From: Alentia gelatinosa
Lineage: Eukaryota > Annelida > Polychaeta > Phyllodocida > Polynoidae
NCBI GenBank assembly: GCA_950022655.1
Contig: OX465584.1
Coordinates: 46,792,723-46,856,722, forward strand
Direction of reading: 5' to 3'
Length of the DNA: 64,000 nt
In this document: piece after piece, positions 9,780 to 22,156 of the stretch
Layout of the letters: every line of letters starts with the position of its first letter
How positions within the stretch are numbered: position 1 is the first letter of the stretch
Notes under the pieces: generated by a model
What the model saw: the letters and a program-made list of their open reading frames with translations, nothing else
What the model was told of the DNA's origin: nothing
The model's database searches: none
Position numbers and translations under genes: made by a program

Positions 9780-11235
9780 AGACGAGTAAGAAATGATATC
9801 ATATGATGGAACAAAAACAATAGCAGCTTATTTAAGGGGCTATTTGAAATCTTAGAAATTATTAGGGAAATGAAGAAAATCGCTGAATCGCTGAATCGTA
9901 CAGCAATGCCCTTTTCTGTACCTCGTACAAGGGTTATCGTTTCATAATATTAAGTCTGTTCGCTATCGTCACTGGGTCTCTGTGACATACAGAAATGTTT
10001 GTAAACTGATCTTGAACTTCCAGTGGAAGATCTTCTATCTGGTAGAACTAAAATAAGAAAATAATGTCCTGAATACCAGACTATCATCCCACTGGGATAG
10101 AACAGTTTTAATTAGACAGGTTATACACTCCAGGGGCTTACACTGCAAGCTTGGCGTGGCCACTCTGCACTGTAAATGACTTGAACCAGCAGCTAATTTA
10201 GAATTACCAGGGGCCCGTTTAATAATCTAGGGTCGTATATGAAGACATTTTCCTGTATGCTTTACATAATATATGCTTTACATAATATACTATTACTGCA
10301 TTCCGTTAGAGTTGGCCACATTACTTATACACAGGATCAATATCCATGCCTGTTGATATTATGGCATGAGTGAGCGCGTGATGTAATGAGATGAGATGGG
10401 GCAAGAGGCATCAGGTCAGCCATTCAAACCTCGAGTGTCCTTCTATTGTTATTACTTTGAGCTCCTTTTTCGGTAAAGCTTGCTGCTCCTGTGTATTCAA
10501 TTCACGCCACATGTTAAGTGGTCTGTATGGTGGTCAATAATGGGGCATCGTCACAAGTGTTAGGTAAATGGGATTTTCAGCCGTTGAAATGCCTCAGTTC
10601 ATTCGAGGCAGAGGTCGACTGAGCTACTCAACTCATAGTGCCATATGATAGCCACTGTAGCCTGGGATCTGTGCTACAGCTGGATGCCTGTCCAATTATC
10701 TAGGGGTCAGACATGAAGTTCTTTTCCTGAATGCCAACAAGATCCAGGGACAATGCGGATTACCTTTATTCAACACTTTTAAACGACCTTCCATGGGCTA
10801 GGACTGCCTTAGCGAACGAGCTTGAATATCATTATTGATAACCCTCTTACAATGTGTTCTTGTTCCTCTTAAATCCGTTGGCAAACTTTATTGAAAAGGT
10901 CCCTGGCCTATCGTGTGAACTCATATCATACAGCGGTACTTCCTGCTGACAAAACCCACCGACCCAGTGCACCATGTACAAAAATCGGTCAGGGGTCATC
11001 ATCAAGAATTCATTAGACCCCGGAATTTAACGGAAGTTAAAACTCGGCAAGTGGAAACTGCAGCATTTCAATCTGACGACTGAATATTCACTGATTATGT
11101 AGTCACTAGAAAATGAGTCGTGAGGTGGTTGCACTTGAGATTTAAACCTGGCGACTGAGTTCCCTGCATTTGCATCAAAAATTTCTGAGTAAATATCGAC
11201 GCTGCTATTTGGGTACGTGGCTGCCGATTAGCACT
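9780..11235. other. No gene; degenerate X repeat fragments
   Basis: AT-rich sequence with no exon signals I trust. X-like fragments start near 10205 (CAGGGGCCCGTTTAATAATC) and 10683 (GATGCCTGTCCAATTATCTA). The second continues through the block that is interrupted at 8600. Confidence 0.45.
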
Positions 11236-11239
11236 TTAT

Positions 11240-11585
11240 GTCACCCCTCGTACAAGTTTAGCCTTAGGAATAACATTAGAAAAATATACTCAATGATCAC
11301 CTAGGTAAAGTTACAATACTACGCCACGGCCGTGGCGTAGTGGATTTGCTAAGTATATTCTGATTATTCTGAAGTTGTGATATTATCTGAACGATAGAAA
11401 GGGGTAATATAAATCCAGAACCGCACTCGAATCGTAAAATAGACAATACTCCCCTCGTTTGGCTGTGCCATAATCGTCACTCGGCTTCGCCTCGATAACG
11501 ATTGCGGCCGAGCCAAACTCGTGGAATATTGTCTATTTATACGATTCTCGATGCAGTTCTATATAAATACCAAGGCTACAGTCAA
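11240..11585. mobile_element. Y element, copy 1
   Basis: Starts near TCACCCCTCGTACAAGTTTA and ends near GATGCAGTTCTATATAAATA. It contains a perfect 24-bp palindrome at 11318-11341 (ACTACGCCACGG joined to its complement) and, at 11430-11565, a long hairpin with inner arms TCACTCGGC / GCCTCGATAA. The second copy, at 29880-30585, is split by a SINE. It has no terminal inverted repeats and no coding sequence. Confidence 0.6.
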
Positions 11586-12179
11586 GTGTATACTTCCAAT
11601 AGACTGGCGGGGTTCCTATATGGGCAGACAGAATTAATGTAAAAATCTTTGTCGTTGAGTGAAAGGCTCTGCTTTGCAGTGAGAAAGAAGAGGTTGACGA
11701 TATAGGCCCGCCGCCGAGTGGTCAGTGGCCAGTTACAACCTATAGTGAGGCGCATAGTCGTCAGGTGGGGCTAGAATGCATGACGTGGAGATAAATAGTC
11801 CATAATTTTATCCTTGTTTCCACCTGAAGATTATGTGCAGGAAAAGTAGCAAATGGTGGGCGGGTATAGTGCCAAAAGCCGTAATCGGTGCCCAGAACCG
11901 GCATTTGATAGCGGACAACAAGGTACAGGAAAACCCTATTAATGATAACTGGTGATATAACATAAATACATAAAACAATAAGGAAAGATATGTATGATCA
12001 TTATGATGAATGCAAGAGCTCCGCAATTAATTGTGTAATAGAATAACAGTATACCACCCATTAGCTTAATTACAAGTTTTGTCGTGTACTGTCCGTTGAC
12101 GTCGTCTTAATATTTGCTGATGAGACAGTTTGTACAGTTCTTGAGCGTGGGCCACACGCTTTTATAGTCTGCCCAAAGG

Positions 12180-12235
12180 TTCAAGTGGTAAGTTGACTGG
12201 GTGCAAGTGCATTACAGAAAATGACCCAAAAACTT
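12180..12235 (-). repeat. Repeat C fragment
   Basis: The complement of this stretch reads GGGTCATTTTCTGTAATGCA and continues with CTTGCACCCAGTCAAC, matching one end of the C elements at 17352 and 22157. Only the terminal ~55 bp remains. Confidence 0.5.
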
Positions 12236-12291
12236 CACCTTTAATCTGATAAATGTTACGAACGCCTAGATTGCAAATACTTACTCCGTTA

Positions 12292-12738
12292 AGGCGGCCA
12301 TCCACCAACCACGACTAGGCTACGACAAGCAGGGACAAGAAAGTTCCAATCAGCGCTTGTCGCAGCCTTGTCGTAAGAAGGGACGGCGTCTGTGACAGGG
12401 TTGTCGGGGCGTGTCGTAGTGGTCGCTGGTTGCCGTAGAAAAGGCGTCCATGGTACTGACACACTACGACAGTGAAATTGAGGAAACCACAACACTCCAC
12501 GACAAAGGTCTAGTCGTGGCAAAAATCGAACATGTTCGATTTTGTCGTAACCTTGTCGGAAGGCCCCTGATAAACTTCCAGTTGCAGCCTGTCGTGGGCT
12601 TGTCGTAGACTCTTGTCGGGAACTAGGGTCCACCAACCACGACAAGGCTACGACAAGCCTTCCAATCGTAGGCCTGTTGTGGACCTTGTCGGAAAGCCAT
12701 TGTCGTAGCCTTGTGTGGTTGGTAGACGCCCCCCCCCT
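12292..12738. mobile_element. MITE family A, copy A5
   Basis: Flanked by TTA (12289-12291, 12739-12741). Ends AGGCGGCCATCCACCAACCA and inverted GGGGGGGCGTCTACCAACCA. The interior words are CTACGACAAGG / CCTTGTCGTAG rather than CGAT, so it is a separate subfamily. The block around 12427-12580 recurs as a fragment at 34831-34980. Long antisense frames here are products of this repeat, not genes. Confidence 0.7.
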
Positions 12739-13577
12739 TTAGGAAGGAGCGGCGTATTTACGGGAGTGAGGAGCCAAGACGGTTTTCACCTTATCATACA
12801 CCTCCAAATATTTCATAAATTACCTGTAATTACCATTAGAAGTACAATTTGGACAGGGAGAGCTGGGCCGTAGAACAGTATACGGCACACTCTGCCGTCC
12901 GTGATTTTAACAATAACCGAGGTCAGTGAGTATAAGTACAACGTACACAGGTGTACTGTATGATAAATGTAACCCAGCAGAATTATGTAAGAACGCCCAC
13001 TGAGGATGAAAGGCTTCTTGGAGATTTATTCGTGAATAAAAAAGTCTAAAGCTCAGAGTGGACCAGTGAGCCTAAGTACACTCCCACCATTTAGTACCTA
13101 TATCCATCGATCTTTCTCATTCCATTTACATCAGTTCTATCACCACTCAGCTCTATAATTACTCCGAATACAGCTATTTATAGCAGAAGGGATCAGATCA
13201 AGCCAAAGCATTGACTCGCCTGGATCGGTAACTAGCCAATATAACCTGGAGGAGCAGTTATTTTAGGATCTTACTTTTGTTTCTGTTGTTGCGCTTACTT
13301 ATGCCCAAGGCCAAGTGTCTACACTCATTTGGGCTTTTGGGAAGGACACATGGGCGCCTGCTCCGAGCATGCACCGCGTGCCAGACTCCAGCATGTCTGA
13401 TAAAAAGTAGGAGCTGATTTTCTGTGGTCAGACCTGAAGGTTAAATACGATCCCCTTTTACTACTTTTGGCAATGGTTTTGGCGACATTGTGTCTCAGGA
13501 ATATATACAAGGACTAAGGCGTATTGGGAGCGATGCTTGCACGAAAACCTTGTATCGACCGTTCCTAATAACATTTA

Positions 13578-14039
13578 AGCCCTTCACCCATTGCCGCCGA
13601 TAAACCACGATAGAAATATATAACTGTGAATGCATAGTAATACTGATGTGAAAATATATGAAAATATTTATTTGAGACTGTTATGTTCAACCGAACAAAA
13701 CCATAGTTTCAGAAAAGATGTGTCTATAGGTGACGTCCTTGTAATGGAATTTCAGAATCGGCCAGGTATTTCACACGTGAGAGCTATTTTCTTATTAAAT
13801 AGGCTCCTGATACACACCGATACGCAACGAAAAGTTCAACAAGGTAGATCTGATCATGAAGCCTACGATTCACGTTTATAATCCTGGCGTGTCGGGAGCC
13901 AATCGTTGAACATCAGTGTCTTTTGTAGAGTAAATCGTAAAAGTGTGGTACAAATTTGTCCAATGAAATTTTGATTCTCATTTGGTTGTCAATCGTAAGG
14001 CCTATCGGAGGCTGAATCGGTGTTGGTGGGAGTGGGACA
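13578..14039. mobile_element. MITE family A, copy A6
   Basis: Flanked by TTA at 13575-13577 and 14040-14042. Ends AGCCCTTCACCCATTGCCGC and inverted TGTCCCACTCCCACCAACAC. Interior words such as CCGAT and ATCGTA persist near both ends; the middle is AT-rich. Confidence 0.65.
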
Positions 14040-14639
14040 TTAGGTTGCATTTCTACCTGATAATTCTAGCCACCGCTTTTGTCTTTTGGCACCATCCGCC
14101 GACTATTTGCCACCTTTCGTGCAATTAACCGTCAGGTGTAAATATCAAGACCAATCATCAAAATCTATAAACCAGTAATTGTTGGGCTTCAAGGTGACAT
14201 CAATTAGTTTCAGGGGCTTACACTGTTTGGGGTTTTATGATGCATATACCAAATTTATCCAACGCACTTTTTCTTTTTGAGAGTTATATACCACATGACC
14301 ATGGTAGACAGTCGAAAGCTTTCATTCTTCTAATGATATAAGTTTTTACTCCACCAAATTATGCTTTTTAGCTGTTTCTGGCAACTTATCACTTGGTCAC
14401 TTGGAGGTAGGACGTTGTCATCATTAATAGCACTTTTCACATTTCTAGTGTTAATTGAGTGTGTTGGTGGTATTTTGATGGTCATCGATGTCACTTATCG
14501 GAAGTAGTTCATTGGCTAAGTGGAAACTCCCAATTTGCTCTAGGTTAACAAAATCAAAGCACATGATGCGAAAAGTTCTGTTATCATTTATCATTTTTTT
14601 ATGGAACACCCCCACCCTGTCTGGATAACAACCAAGCCT

Positions 14640-16262
14640 CGTTCTGGACAGAGCGTCCCATCACAACACCGTGACCCCCGGTGGGCGTCCTCGTGACGTC
14701 ATAGCGTCTCCAATTATAGACAAAGCCTGAGAGACCGTGAAGGAAGGACGCTGGTCGCGGACGGTCGATGGGTCCTATCGATGCACACCGAAGGGGCGAC
14801 TTGCGTGGGGATTACACTCAATTTCCATGGCATCCGGCGCCTCGTACGAGCACGCGGGGAAGATGGCGAAACTCTCTGAGAAACTCCTGCCATGCTAACA
14901 CCAACGATTGTTGTGCTTATGCCGTCGCTCTCTAAAAATAGCCTCCCGCTTCACTGCGCAAACGCACGCCCACGCGCTGTGCAAATAATGCGCCGATCAG
15001 CCGATGGGGGCGCCGCGATCTGCGTTCACTAGACTCACGTGACAATATGCAGGGTGGGTGGGCGTTAGGGCAGAGGTGAGGTGTGTTGGTGGGGGTATAG
15101 CGTTTGTGACACATGTTCTGGTAATGCAGGAGAGATAGCACCAGGGGTACAGCAGATTCGCACAACTGAGGTCATTATACATATCTGGGCTAGCATGGAG
15201 GTTTTGCAGAAGGCTTGATTCAATTTACTCGATTTATGTCCCGATCCTACTCATGCCATGGCTCGTCTGTATTCAGATCAGGGCCAAAGCGGCCACCCCA
15301 ATTAGGTGATCGGCACCATATTCGGCGGCCAAATGGAATCAAGCATCCAGAGTGTGGATGCATGTTAAGGTCCATAGCCGACGATGTCATCGAAACTCTG
15401 GTAGGATACTTTTGTGAGGCACTGCTTTCCTGTCTGTATGAGTATTAACTGGAGTACTTCTTCTGATACCTCCATACCTTTTAGTATTCTCCCGCTGGCT
15501 CAAGCTCAGTAGATTAGGAGAAAACGCCCTAACTGTGGCCGAACTATGTCTTAGTTCGAGGTCACCTGTGGTGGACGTTCGCCCCGACGCCGCAGGCGGA
15601 GGGGCGAACGTCCACCACAGGTGACCGAGAACTAAGACGTAGTTCTGGCCACAGTCAGGACGTTTTCTTATTATTACATACCTTAATTCGATCAGAAACA
15701 CGCCATTTATCAAGTCCAAGAGCCACAAATGCCCCATGTTGACACTGTCTGCTACAAACCGGAAGTTGCGCAGGACCTGTGTGTCGCGCATGCGCGGTAG
15801 GCCGTCACTCGCACAGCGGATGTTTGGCCGCTATTTGGTACAGGTGCGGTTAGCAGAAGATACGATTTAAGAGCGTTAGGCGTGTATGGAGGCGGAGGCG
15901 CCAGGAACCAGCGTATGGGTGTCTGTGCGTCCCCCGTTGCGGATCGTGTTGTTATTATCGATGAATTTCGCATATTTGAGCAATTTAAACGGTGTCAGGT
16001 GAGAGCCAAACGTTAGTTACCTCGACGAATGGTCATTACGCACTTGTACTCGCTACGGGGGGCCTGTATCGGGAGTTTCAAGTCACGATTCAACGTCCTC
16101 CGACATGTTGACAGCGGTCGTGATGACGTCGAATACGCACGACTAGCGCGTTGCGTGGAGTTTGTTACATACACGTTAGAATCTTGCAGTGCGACAAAGC
16201 GCAGCATAGTGGGCCGGCGTCGCGATATACTACACCCCCGTGAGCGGGTAGTATTTCACTGA
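14640..16262. promoter_or_regulatory. CpG-rich tract, possible CpG island
   Basis: CpG is much more frequent here than in the surrounding AT-rich DNA. A perfect CRE-like palindrome TGACGTCA sits at 14694-14701. A 23-codon frame starting MASGASYEHAGKMAKLSEKL (14829-14900) lies downstream but has no further support. Short frames at 16013-16262 are open on both strands. It could be an unmethylated promoter region or a young repeat; a long inverted repeat at 15519-15668 interrupts it. Confidence 0.3.
15519..15668. repeat. Long near-perfect hairpin
   Basis: Two arms of about 65-70 bp (starting AAAACGCCCTAACTGTGGCC) separated by a ~13-base GC-rich centre (GACGCCGCAGGCG). The arms include AGGTCACCTGTGGTGGACGT. 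This hairpin does not share sequence with the other hairpin families here but has the same size and layout. Confidence 0.7.
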
Positions 16263-16269
16263 CGTTCGG

Positions 16270-16910
16270 CTACAGGTATGTAATAATACATTCTTCTAAA
16301 TATGCCCAGATTGTGGGCTCCATAGGTTATAACAGTTTAGAACATTTCCAGTTTGCATGTTAGTTTCCGTCTAGCTTTTGGCTAACGTTTAAGATGGGAA
16401 CTCGGCCTTCAAATGAGAACTCTCATGTTCATAACACCACAGGCCTGCATCTATGTCCGTGATTAATATTAATCGATTTCATGTCACTAACCTTTATGAA
16501 TTTGTTTAAATTAGGATAGGGGTTCGGGTTTGGGTAGGAGTTATGGTGGTACATACGACTATGAACCAGTCCATGGTTCATATTCATCTAAACACGGTAT
16601 TTGTTTACTTGAGAGAGAAAATCCTGGCGGGATTTAGTTTCAGGGCGAGTTCTCCAGTAAGCATGCCACAAATGTATCCAGGGACATCTAGTATCATTTC
16701 TAAGAACTAGGTAAATTGAGGCCATTGAGCAAACCGTTGATTAATTTACCAATTTAGAAACTACTGCATACAAATAATCAGACAAGTGTTATCTTCCCCT
16801 ATTTATTGTGGTCATTACTGTGCTTTCTGGGGATTTCTTCTAAATACCCCACTTTACTTTTACTTATAGTGCAAATGCCATTAGAATGGTAGGACCGTTC
16901 TTAAGGTGAA
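16270..16910. other. No recognisable feature
   Basis: AT-rich sequence with no coding signal, hairpin or repeat relation that I can detect. Confidence 0.5.
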
Positions 16911-16914
16911 TAAA

Positions 16915-17105
16915 GGCCCTACAGAGCAATGCCTCTTCAGGCCCTACATGGCTGTGCCTTTACGTATCTACAGGCCCTACATGGCAATACCTCCAGGGAT
17001 ATTCAGGCCCTACATGGCAATGCCATTTTCAGGCCCTATACCCGACATGGTAATGCTTCTCGGCATCTCCAGGCCCAACATGGCAATGCCTACAGACATC
17101 TTCAG
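16915..17105 (+). repeat. Minisatellite, ~33-bp unit, five to six copies
   Basis: Diverged tandem units built on CAGGCCCTACATGGCAATGC followed by a variable 10-13 bp spacer. Because units are close to a multiple of three, a plus-strand frame reads a repeated RPYMA(M/I)P pattern. No splice or start context suggests real translation. Confidence 0.7.
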
Positions 17106-17351
17106 GACTGAAAATCGTAAAGCGATAGGGACACCAAAATGCATTATTCCTAACGTTATCGACGCTGAGAAGGGCATCCTTTTCTAGTTCCTCTCCTTTG
17201 TTTATTGTCATTGATAGTCCTGAGTTATTAGTGTTTTATCTCCTGAACTCTCTGAACATCCACACGCTAAGAACGAATGGAATATTCATCCTTGATGAAT
17301 AAGCGTGGAATTATGAATAAATAAAATTAAAGGTTTGTTTCTATCCAGATT

Positions 17352-17525
17352 ATGGGTCATTTTCTGTAACCCACTTGCACCGAGTTAACATGCTATTTTT
17401 GAAACTGCCTTTCTAGAATCAAAATATTTCAACCACCAGTGGTTATTTGGGTATTTTGATCTCTAGCGATTGGTCATGGTCAGCTGGGCACGCCTCTAAG
17501 ACACTGACACACTGGCCCTCTTTTT
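17352..17525 (+). repeat. Repeat C, one end
   Basis: GGGTCATTTTCTGTAACCCA and CTTGCACCGAGTTAACATG, then GATTGGTCATGGTCAGCTGG and ACACTGGCCCTC, match both ends of the complete C element at 22157-22773. The opposite end is absent; the D element at 17591 follows. Confidence 0.55.
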
Positions 17526-17590
17526 TCAAATGTCACAGTGTTGGCACACAAATTGTGACGGATTGGCTCAAAGTCTATGTGAGCACTCTA

Positions 17591-18141
17591 AAGCATATAA
17601 GACAGCAACATGGACCACATATTCTCACAGATCCGATCAACGATTATAATCGGGAACAATAATGTTGATGTCTCATACCCTCAACAACGCTTGCTGATCA
17701 CAACTCTCCACTTTATGGCCTTTTACAGCGACACGAGTGAGATCAACGAGAGCCACCGAGAGTGTGCCTGGGTGAACCACAGGCTGTTGGTGTGGAGTCA
17801 TAGAAAATAATTCAAAGTTTAATAACTTTGGATCCCATAAAGTTATCAGGAAACGATTTTCAGATCTATCATCGCCCCTGTCTCCCCTACAAATCAGAGT
17901 ATAATACTTGGATGTAGGACGTGGGTAATAAAAACCATCGCTATTTAAACGAACTACTTAGAATCGGGAACAGTCGGTCAAGTGCCTACAGCGGCAAGAT
18001 TAAGGTCTGTCAGATTAATGCCCGACCCGATTATAATCGGGTCTATGAAGTGCGTACAGCGATACGATTCTGACTGACCCGATGGATTCGTCGGGCAAAG
18101 AGGTGATCGGGAACTATAGGTGTGTCGTTGTCTTATTGGCT
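17591..18141. mobile_element. MITE family D, copy D1
   Basis: Ends AAGCATATAAGACAGCAACA and inverted AGCCAATAAGACAACGACAC. The interior has CCCGATTATAATCGGG and GGATTCGTCGGGC motifs shared with D2-D4. Target duplication is not clear in this copy (CTA on the left). Confidence 0.55.
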
Positions 18142-18149
18142 AAACCTGT

Positions 18150-18885
18150 AGGCAGAGTATATGAGCGTTACAAAATAAAACACCGACGCATATAAAAAGC
18201 CTATCAAACTTGCTGTAAACTTCATGACCGATAGTTTTATGACAGAGGTTCCCCTGGATGAAGGTTGAAACGGATGGGATTAGTTTTATGAATCACCCCG
18301 CTCTCGCCCATAACCAAATCGTTCCCACGTATCACATCCTTTCAGCTGCCTTTCACCCAAAGTATAAAAGAATACATACAATACATATAGAGCTAATGAT
18401 ATCTATCATCCATTGTTTAGTTGACCTTTAGCAGCTTGTGGGCGAACGCTTGATCAATTGACATTTAGATGCAAATCAAAATATGTCATTGTGTGTCTTT
18501 TAAAGTTTGTTGAAATACATAAAGGCTAGAACATTTACCCGAACAACCAAAAACATCTCTTTCAGGGTTAAAATGAAGGGTCAAATAACGCAAGGCTTCT
18601 AACACAGAAGGTAAGAAGTAAATATAATTTCTTGCACATCAATAGATAATACATGGCTGTGTCCATCAAATCATTCTTGAAGCGATGATCAAATAAATAT
18701 GCCAAATAGAGTTATTTTCTGAACAGAAATGTAAAGTTCATTGAGGCGAGCGTAGATCAGATACATCATAACAGAACTAGGAGATAATGTTATTTCCATT
18801 TATGATGGAAGGGTGCGGTGCTCCAAAACTAATTCATCAGAAAGAAAATGATATACGAAATTATCAATCAATAAGCCTTTGGTAT
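18150..18885. other. No gene seen
   Basis: AT-rich sequence without recognisable coding or repeat content. Confidence 0.5.
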
Positions 18886-18889
18886 TTGA

Positions 18890-19185
18890 AATATCAAGAA
18901 AGTTTCAATAAACCTAGAGAATGGATTTAATAGTTATTCCCAAGTATTCTGAACTGGAATATTTACTATGTTATAGAAATATATAGCCATGAACACATGG
19001 AAACTGGTTACTGGATGAAACTGATAGTATCAAGAATGTTTCTATAAAATCTAGAAAATGGATTTAATTCAGTAAATCTAGAGAATGGATTTAATTGTTA
19101 ACGTTATTCCCAGTATTCTGAACAGGAATATTTACTACGTTATAGAAATATATAAGTATGAACACATGGAAACTGGTTACTTGCC
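18890..19185 (+). repeat. Tandem duplication, two diverged units
   Basis: The block CTAGAGAATGGATTTAATAG ... TATTCTGAACTGGAATATTT ... GAACACATGGAAACTGGTTA occurs at 18914-19013 and again at 19078-19182. A third partial copy of the first motif (CTAGAAAATGGATTTAATTC) lies between them. Divergence is low, so the duplication is fairly recent. Confidence 0.75.
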
Positions 19186-19394
19186 GGCCTGATCCGGTGC
19201 CTCTATCATTTATTGCCAATAAGCAATGTATCGCGGTTTTAAGAAGGAAACTTGACATTTTTATAGGGGGAATTGCACACAGGTAGCCATAGAAATGGCA
19301 GGGTTATCTTTCAGACATCTTCTTTCTGATAAATGTTATCAGGGTCAATAGTGTTGTACAATACATCCAGGCTCACTAAGGCCGTTCTTCTAAG

Positions 19395-19530
19395 CAATAA
19401 TTGGTCGTTAGGTGAAAAATCTCCAACGACTTGCGCTGTCACCAATACATGTGTTGCCGTTCAGCGCCGCCTAACGGCCCACTGTGTAGTAACGCGGCCT
19501 CTCGGACAAACACGGCCGAGTCCGGCCATA
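19395..19530 (-). repeat. Repeat J, copy 2
   Basis: The complement contains GGCCGGACTCGGCCGTGTTT and GTCCGAGAGGCCGCGTTACT, matching 9570-9625. Just right of it, CACAACAATCACACC and GGTGTGATTGCAGGAGTGTTG form a short inverted pair around 19545-19600. Confidence 0.55.
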
Positions 19531-20320
19531 TGTGTATAAGGAACACAACAATCACACCTAAAGTGTGAACGGTGGGTGTGATTGCAGGAGTGTTGTTTTT
19601 TGACAAATTAAATTTCTAGAACAAACTAAGGTATTGTATTCGTGAGTCTGGGTTGTCTAAATGTCATAGCTGTTCATTATCTTGGTTTTAACTTGGAAAA
19701 AGATAAGCATATTATAGCTAGGTCTACCCATGTATTAGTGTGTATCCAGTCTTGGGGTCCCTGTCTTATCTAAGGTATATCTATGGTATCATTGAGGTGA
19801 TATGCATGTATGACACATCAAATTGGAGCTGAAATATCATAGAATGTGATGTCGTTTCTTTATGCGGGATTTCCACCTGACCTTTGTTACCACCGTTTAT
19901 GGCACTTAACATCACACACTGACCATTTGCCTTTTTTGATAAAATAATCGTCAGGGGAAAATAGAGATGGCTCACCAAAGAAAGTATTCAGTCAATATAA
20001 AATTTGCCTAGAGCCAATGATTGGTAATAATCAGTGGCCGGGTGGAAAGAATGTGTGTCCTTTAAGAGTCAACGATTATTGACAGGGAGAAATCCTCAAG
20101 GAGAACCACCAACCAACTTTTGTTTACAGATTCCAAATAATCAGTGCCCATTTGGTCGGCAGGATGCAGGACCATCTAACGACAACCTACCCTACCATAG
20201 GACGAACCTCTCAGTTTACGTTTAGATTCGGCGTGGATAAAGCACCGCGGGCGTAGATAAACCCATCATATTGGTTGTCATATCTACGGCCATCCTCCAC
20301 AAGTTGGATCAGTGATCTTA

Positions 20321-20928
20321 AGCCTATAAGACATCGACCCGTGGCTGTGCTTGATTCTACCCTTGCCCGACGGATCCGTCGGGTGTGTGACAATCTGCGT
20401 CAATCGGGTTGATGTACGTACTTCACCAACACGATTTTATTGCTTTCCTCGACGCGTCGGGCATTTATACCATGTCAGATATGGCCGACTCTCCACAAGC
20501 TTAAGATTTCGATGTAGGCATTTTCACCGACTGTTCCTGGTTCTGAGTAGGCCTCTTATACAGTGATGGTTTGAATTCTCTCATCCTATTCCATGTATTT
20601 TATACCGATGTGTAGGCGAGACAGAGGAGATATTAGATCTTAAAACCGTTTTCTAATGTCTTGAATAGATCAGAAGTTACTAAAGGTTGCATCATATTTA
20701 CATCGTCCTCCAACACGGCCCGGGTCCGGCTCCCGCCCGCTCTTTTTTTTCTTTTTTTTTTCTTCTCAATGTGGTCGTTTTTATGCGATTATAAAGGGGT
20801 CAAGTTTGATCTGGAACAGTCTGCACGTTGATCTCCTATAGGTATAAGACATCCGTCATTTTAGCCCCGATTATCACCGAACCGATGGTCAGGATGAATC
20901 GGAAACAAATGTCGATGTCTTATAGGCT
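20321..20928. mobile_element. MITE family D, copy D2 (TTA-flanked)
   Basis: Ends AGCCTATAAGACATCGAC and its exact inverted copy (GTCGATGTCTTATAGGCT), bordered by TTA at 20318-20320 and 20929-20931. The interior includes GACGGATCCGTC, a palindrome seen in other D copies. It is the cleanest evidence that family D uses the same 3-bp target as family A. Confidence 0.75.
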
Positions 20929-21123
20929 TTACCTCATTAATTACATTATGCCTTTGGCCGAACAATTAAACAGCAACGTAGTCTTTACTACTAGAGGAGT
21001 GGGTGCATGAGTGTAGTACGGTTGTAATACCCTTTTAGATTATCTCCAGAGAAAATGTGGTGATTGTATCAAATTCTACAGTATTCCAGCTCAAACAGAA
21101 AACAGACGAACGCTATACATGTA

Positions 21124-21299
21124 CAGTAGAACCCCTTGTAAGTGGACACCCTCCGTTCTGGGCCAAAGTGACCGCTTACTTGGGGTGTTCGCTTACTCGG
21201 AGTTAAAATAAACATCTAATATAGGGAACCTTTCCGAACAAAGGTGTCCGTTAACGCCGGGTGACCGCTTACACGGGGTGTGCGTTAGGCGGGGTTCTA
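21124..21299. mobile_element. Mariner-like MITE, 'CAGTAGAACCCC' type
   Basis: It follows TA and begins CAGTAGAACCCCTTGTAAGT; the right end is inverted (GGCGGGGTTCTA). The interior repeats 'gTGACCGCTTAC' and 'AGTGGACACC' motifs. Elements with AGAACCCC ends and AAGTGGACACC interiors are widespread in invertebrate genomes. It is about 175 bp with no coding sequence. Confidence 0.6.
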
Positions 21300-22150
21300 A
21301 TTTATCGCTGCATAATAACACAGGCAGCTCTGGTCGGTAAACATCATTTCTTATCCATGTGGAACTGAGACCATTACCAACAAGGTACATGTATCACAAC
21401 ATTCTACTTTGTCCGAGCATAGCAGCCTTGCAACCATAGCGACTGTTCACACTCTAGGTGCGATAGCGTTATGTAATGCTATCCGATAGGTCTGATGGCA
21501 GACAATCCATTGTTTGGCTGAGCAACGGCGTCTAAGGTGTTCGTCACTCCTAGAAATGTGGGAAAAGTATTGCTCTTGTAATATCGGATCGTGTCATCGT
21601 TATTTTCACATTGTATCACTGTTTTTACAACACAACATCTTCAGTGACATAGGTAAAAGATCCATTCTATTTCTAATTAGATATAGATGGCAATATAGTT
21701 ATGATGTTATTTGCAAAGAATCTGGAGTATTGATTTTGACCTTGGGTCGTTATTCTGCGATCCGCAAACATGGAGCATCCCTCCCCCCATGAGCTTATGG
21801 TGTTGTGCCATAAACATCTAGCGATGCGCTCATAGAGATAGCGCCTGTGATGACTAAACAAACAATGTTTAATACAATTCCGCCACTTTATGCATAATAT
21901 ATGGAAATGAAATGAGTTTATGGGTTAGATTGGTGTGCTGGGCTATGTGCCAATCTCATTACCATTTATATCCTGACTATTTATTTACTATCATTGCTTA
22001 TGTAATTTTATGACGATTTTGACTTGCGTATTGAAAGATCGACGAGCTATCAAAGTACCCTACCGAAACTTGCTGTAACATGATGTGTAGGGATCCAATT
22101 TAAACCAGCCAACTATACAGGTACGGATGACCACTCTATGATCAGTACTC
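21300..22150. other. No gene seen
   Basis: No recognisable protein similarity or repeat relation. Short frames lack splice context. Confidence 0.45.
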
Positions 22151-22156
22151 TGTCTA

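Noticed and set aside
12289..12645. 118-aa minus-strand frame
   Set aside because: It lies wholly inside MITE A5 and follows its CTACGACAAGG words.
14829..14900. 23-codon frame in the CpG-rich tract, downstream of a CRE-like site
   Set aside because: It is too short, with no donor site or further exon. The CRE octamer alone is not enough to call a promoter.
16906..17187. 93-aa plus-strand frame with repeated RPYMAMP
   Set aside because: It is produced by a minisatellite with a unit near a multiple of three; start, splice and similarity support are lacking.
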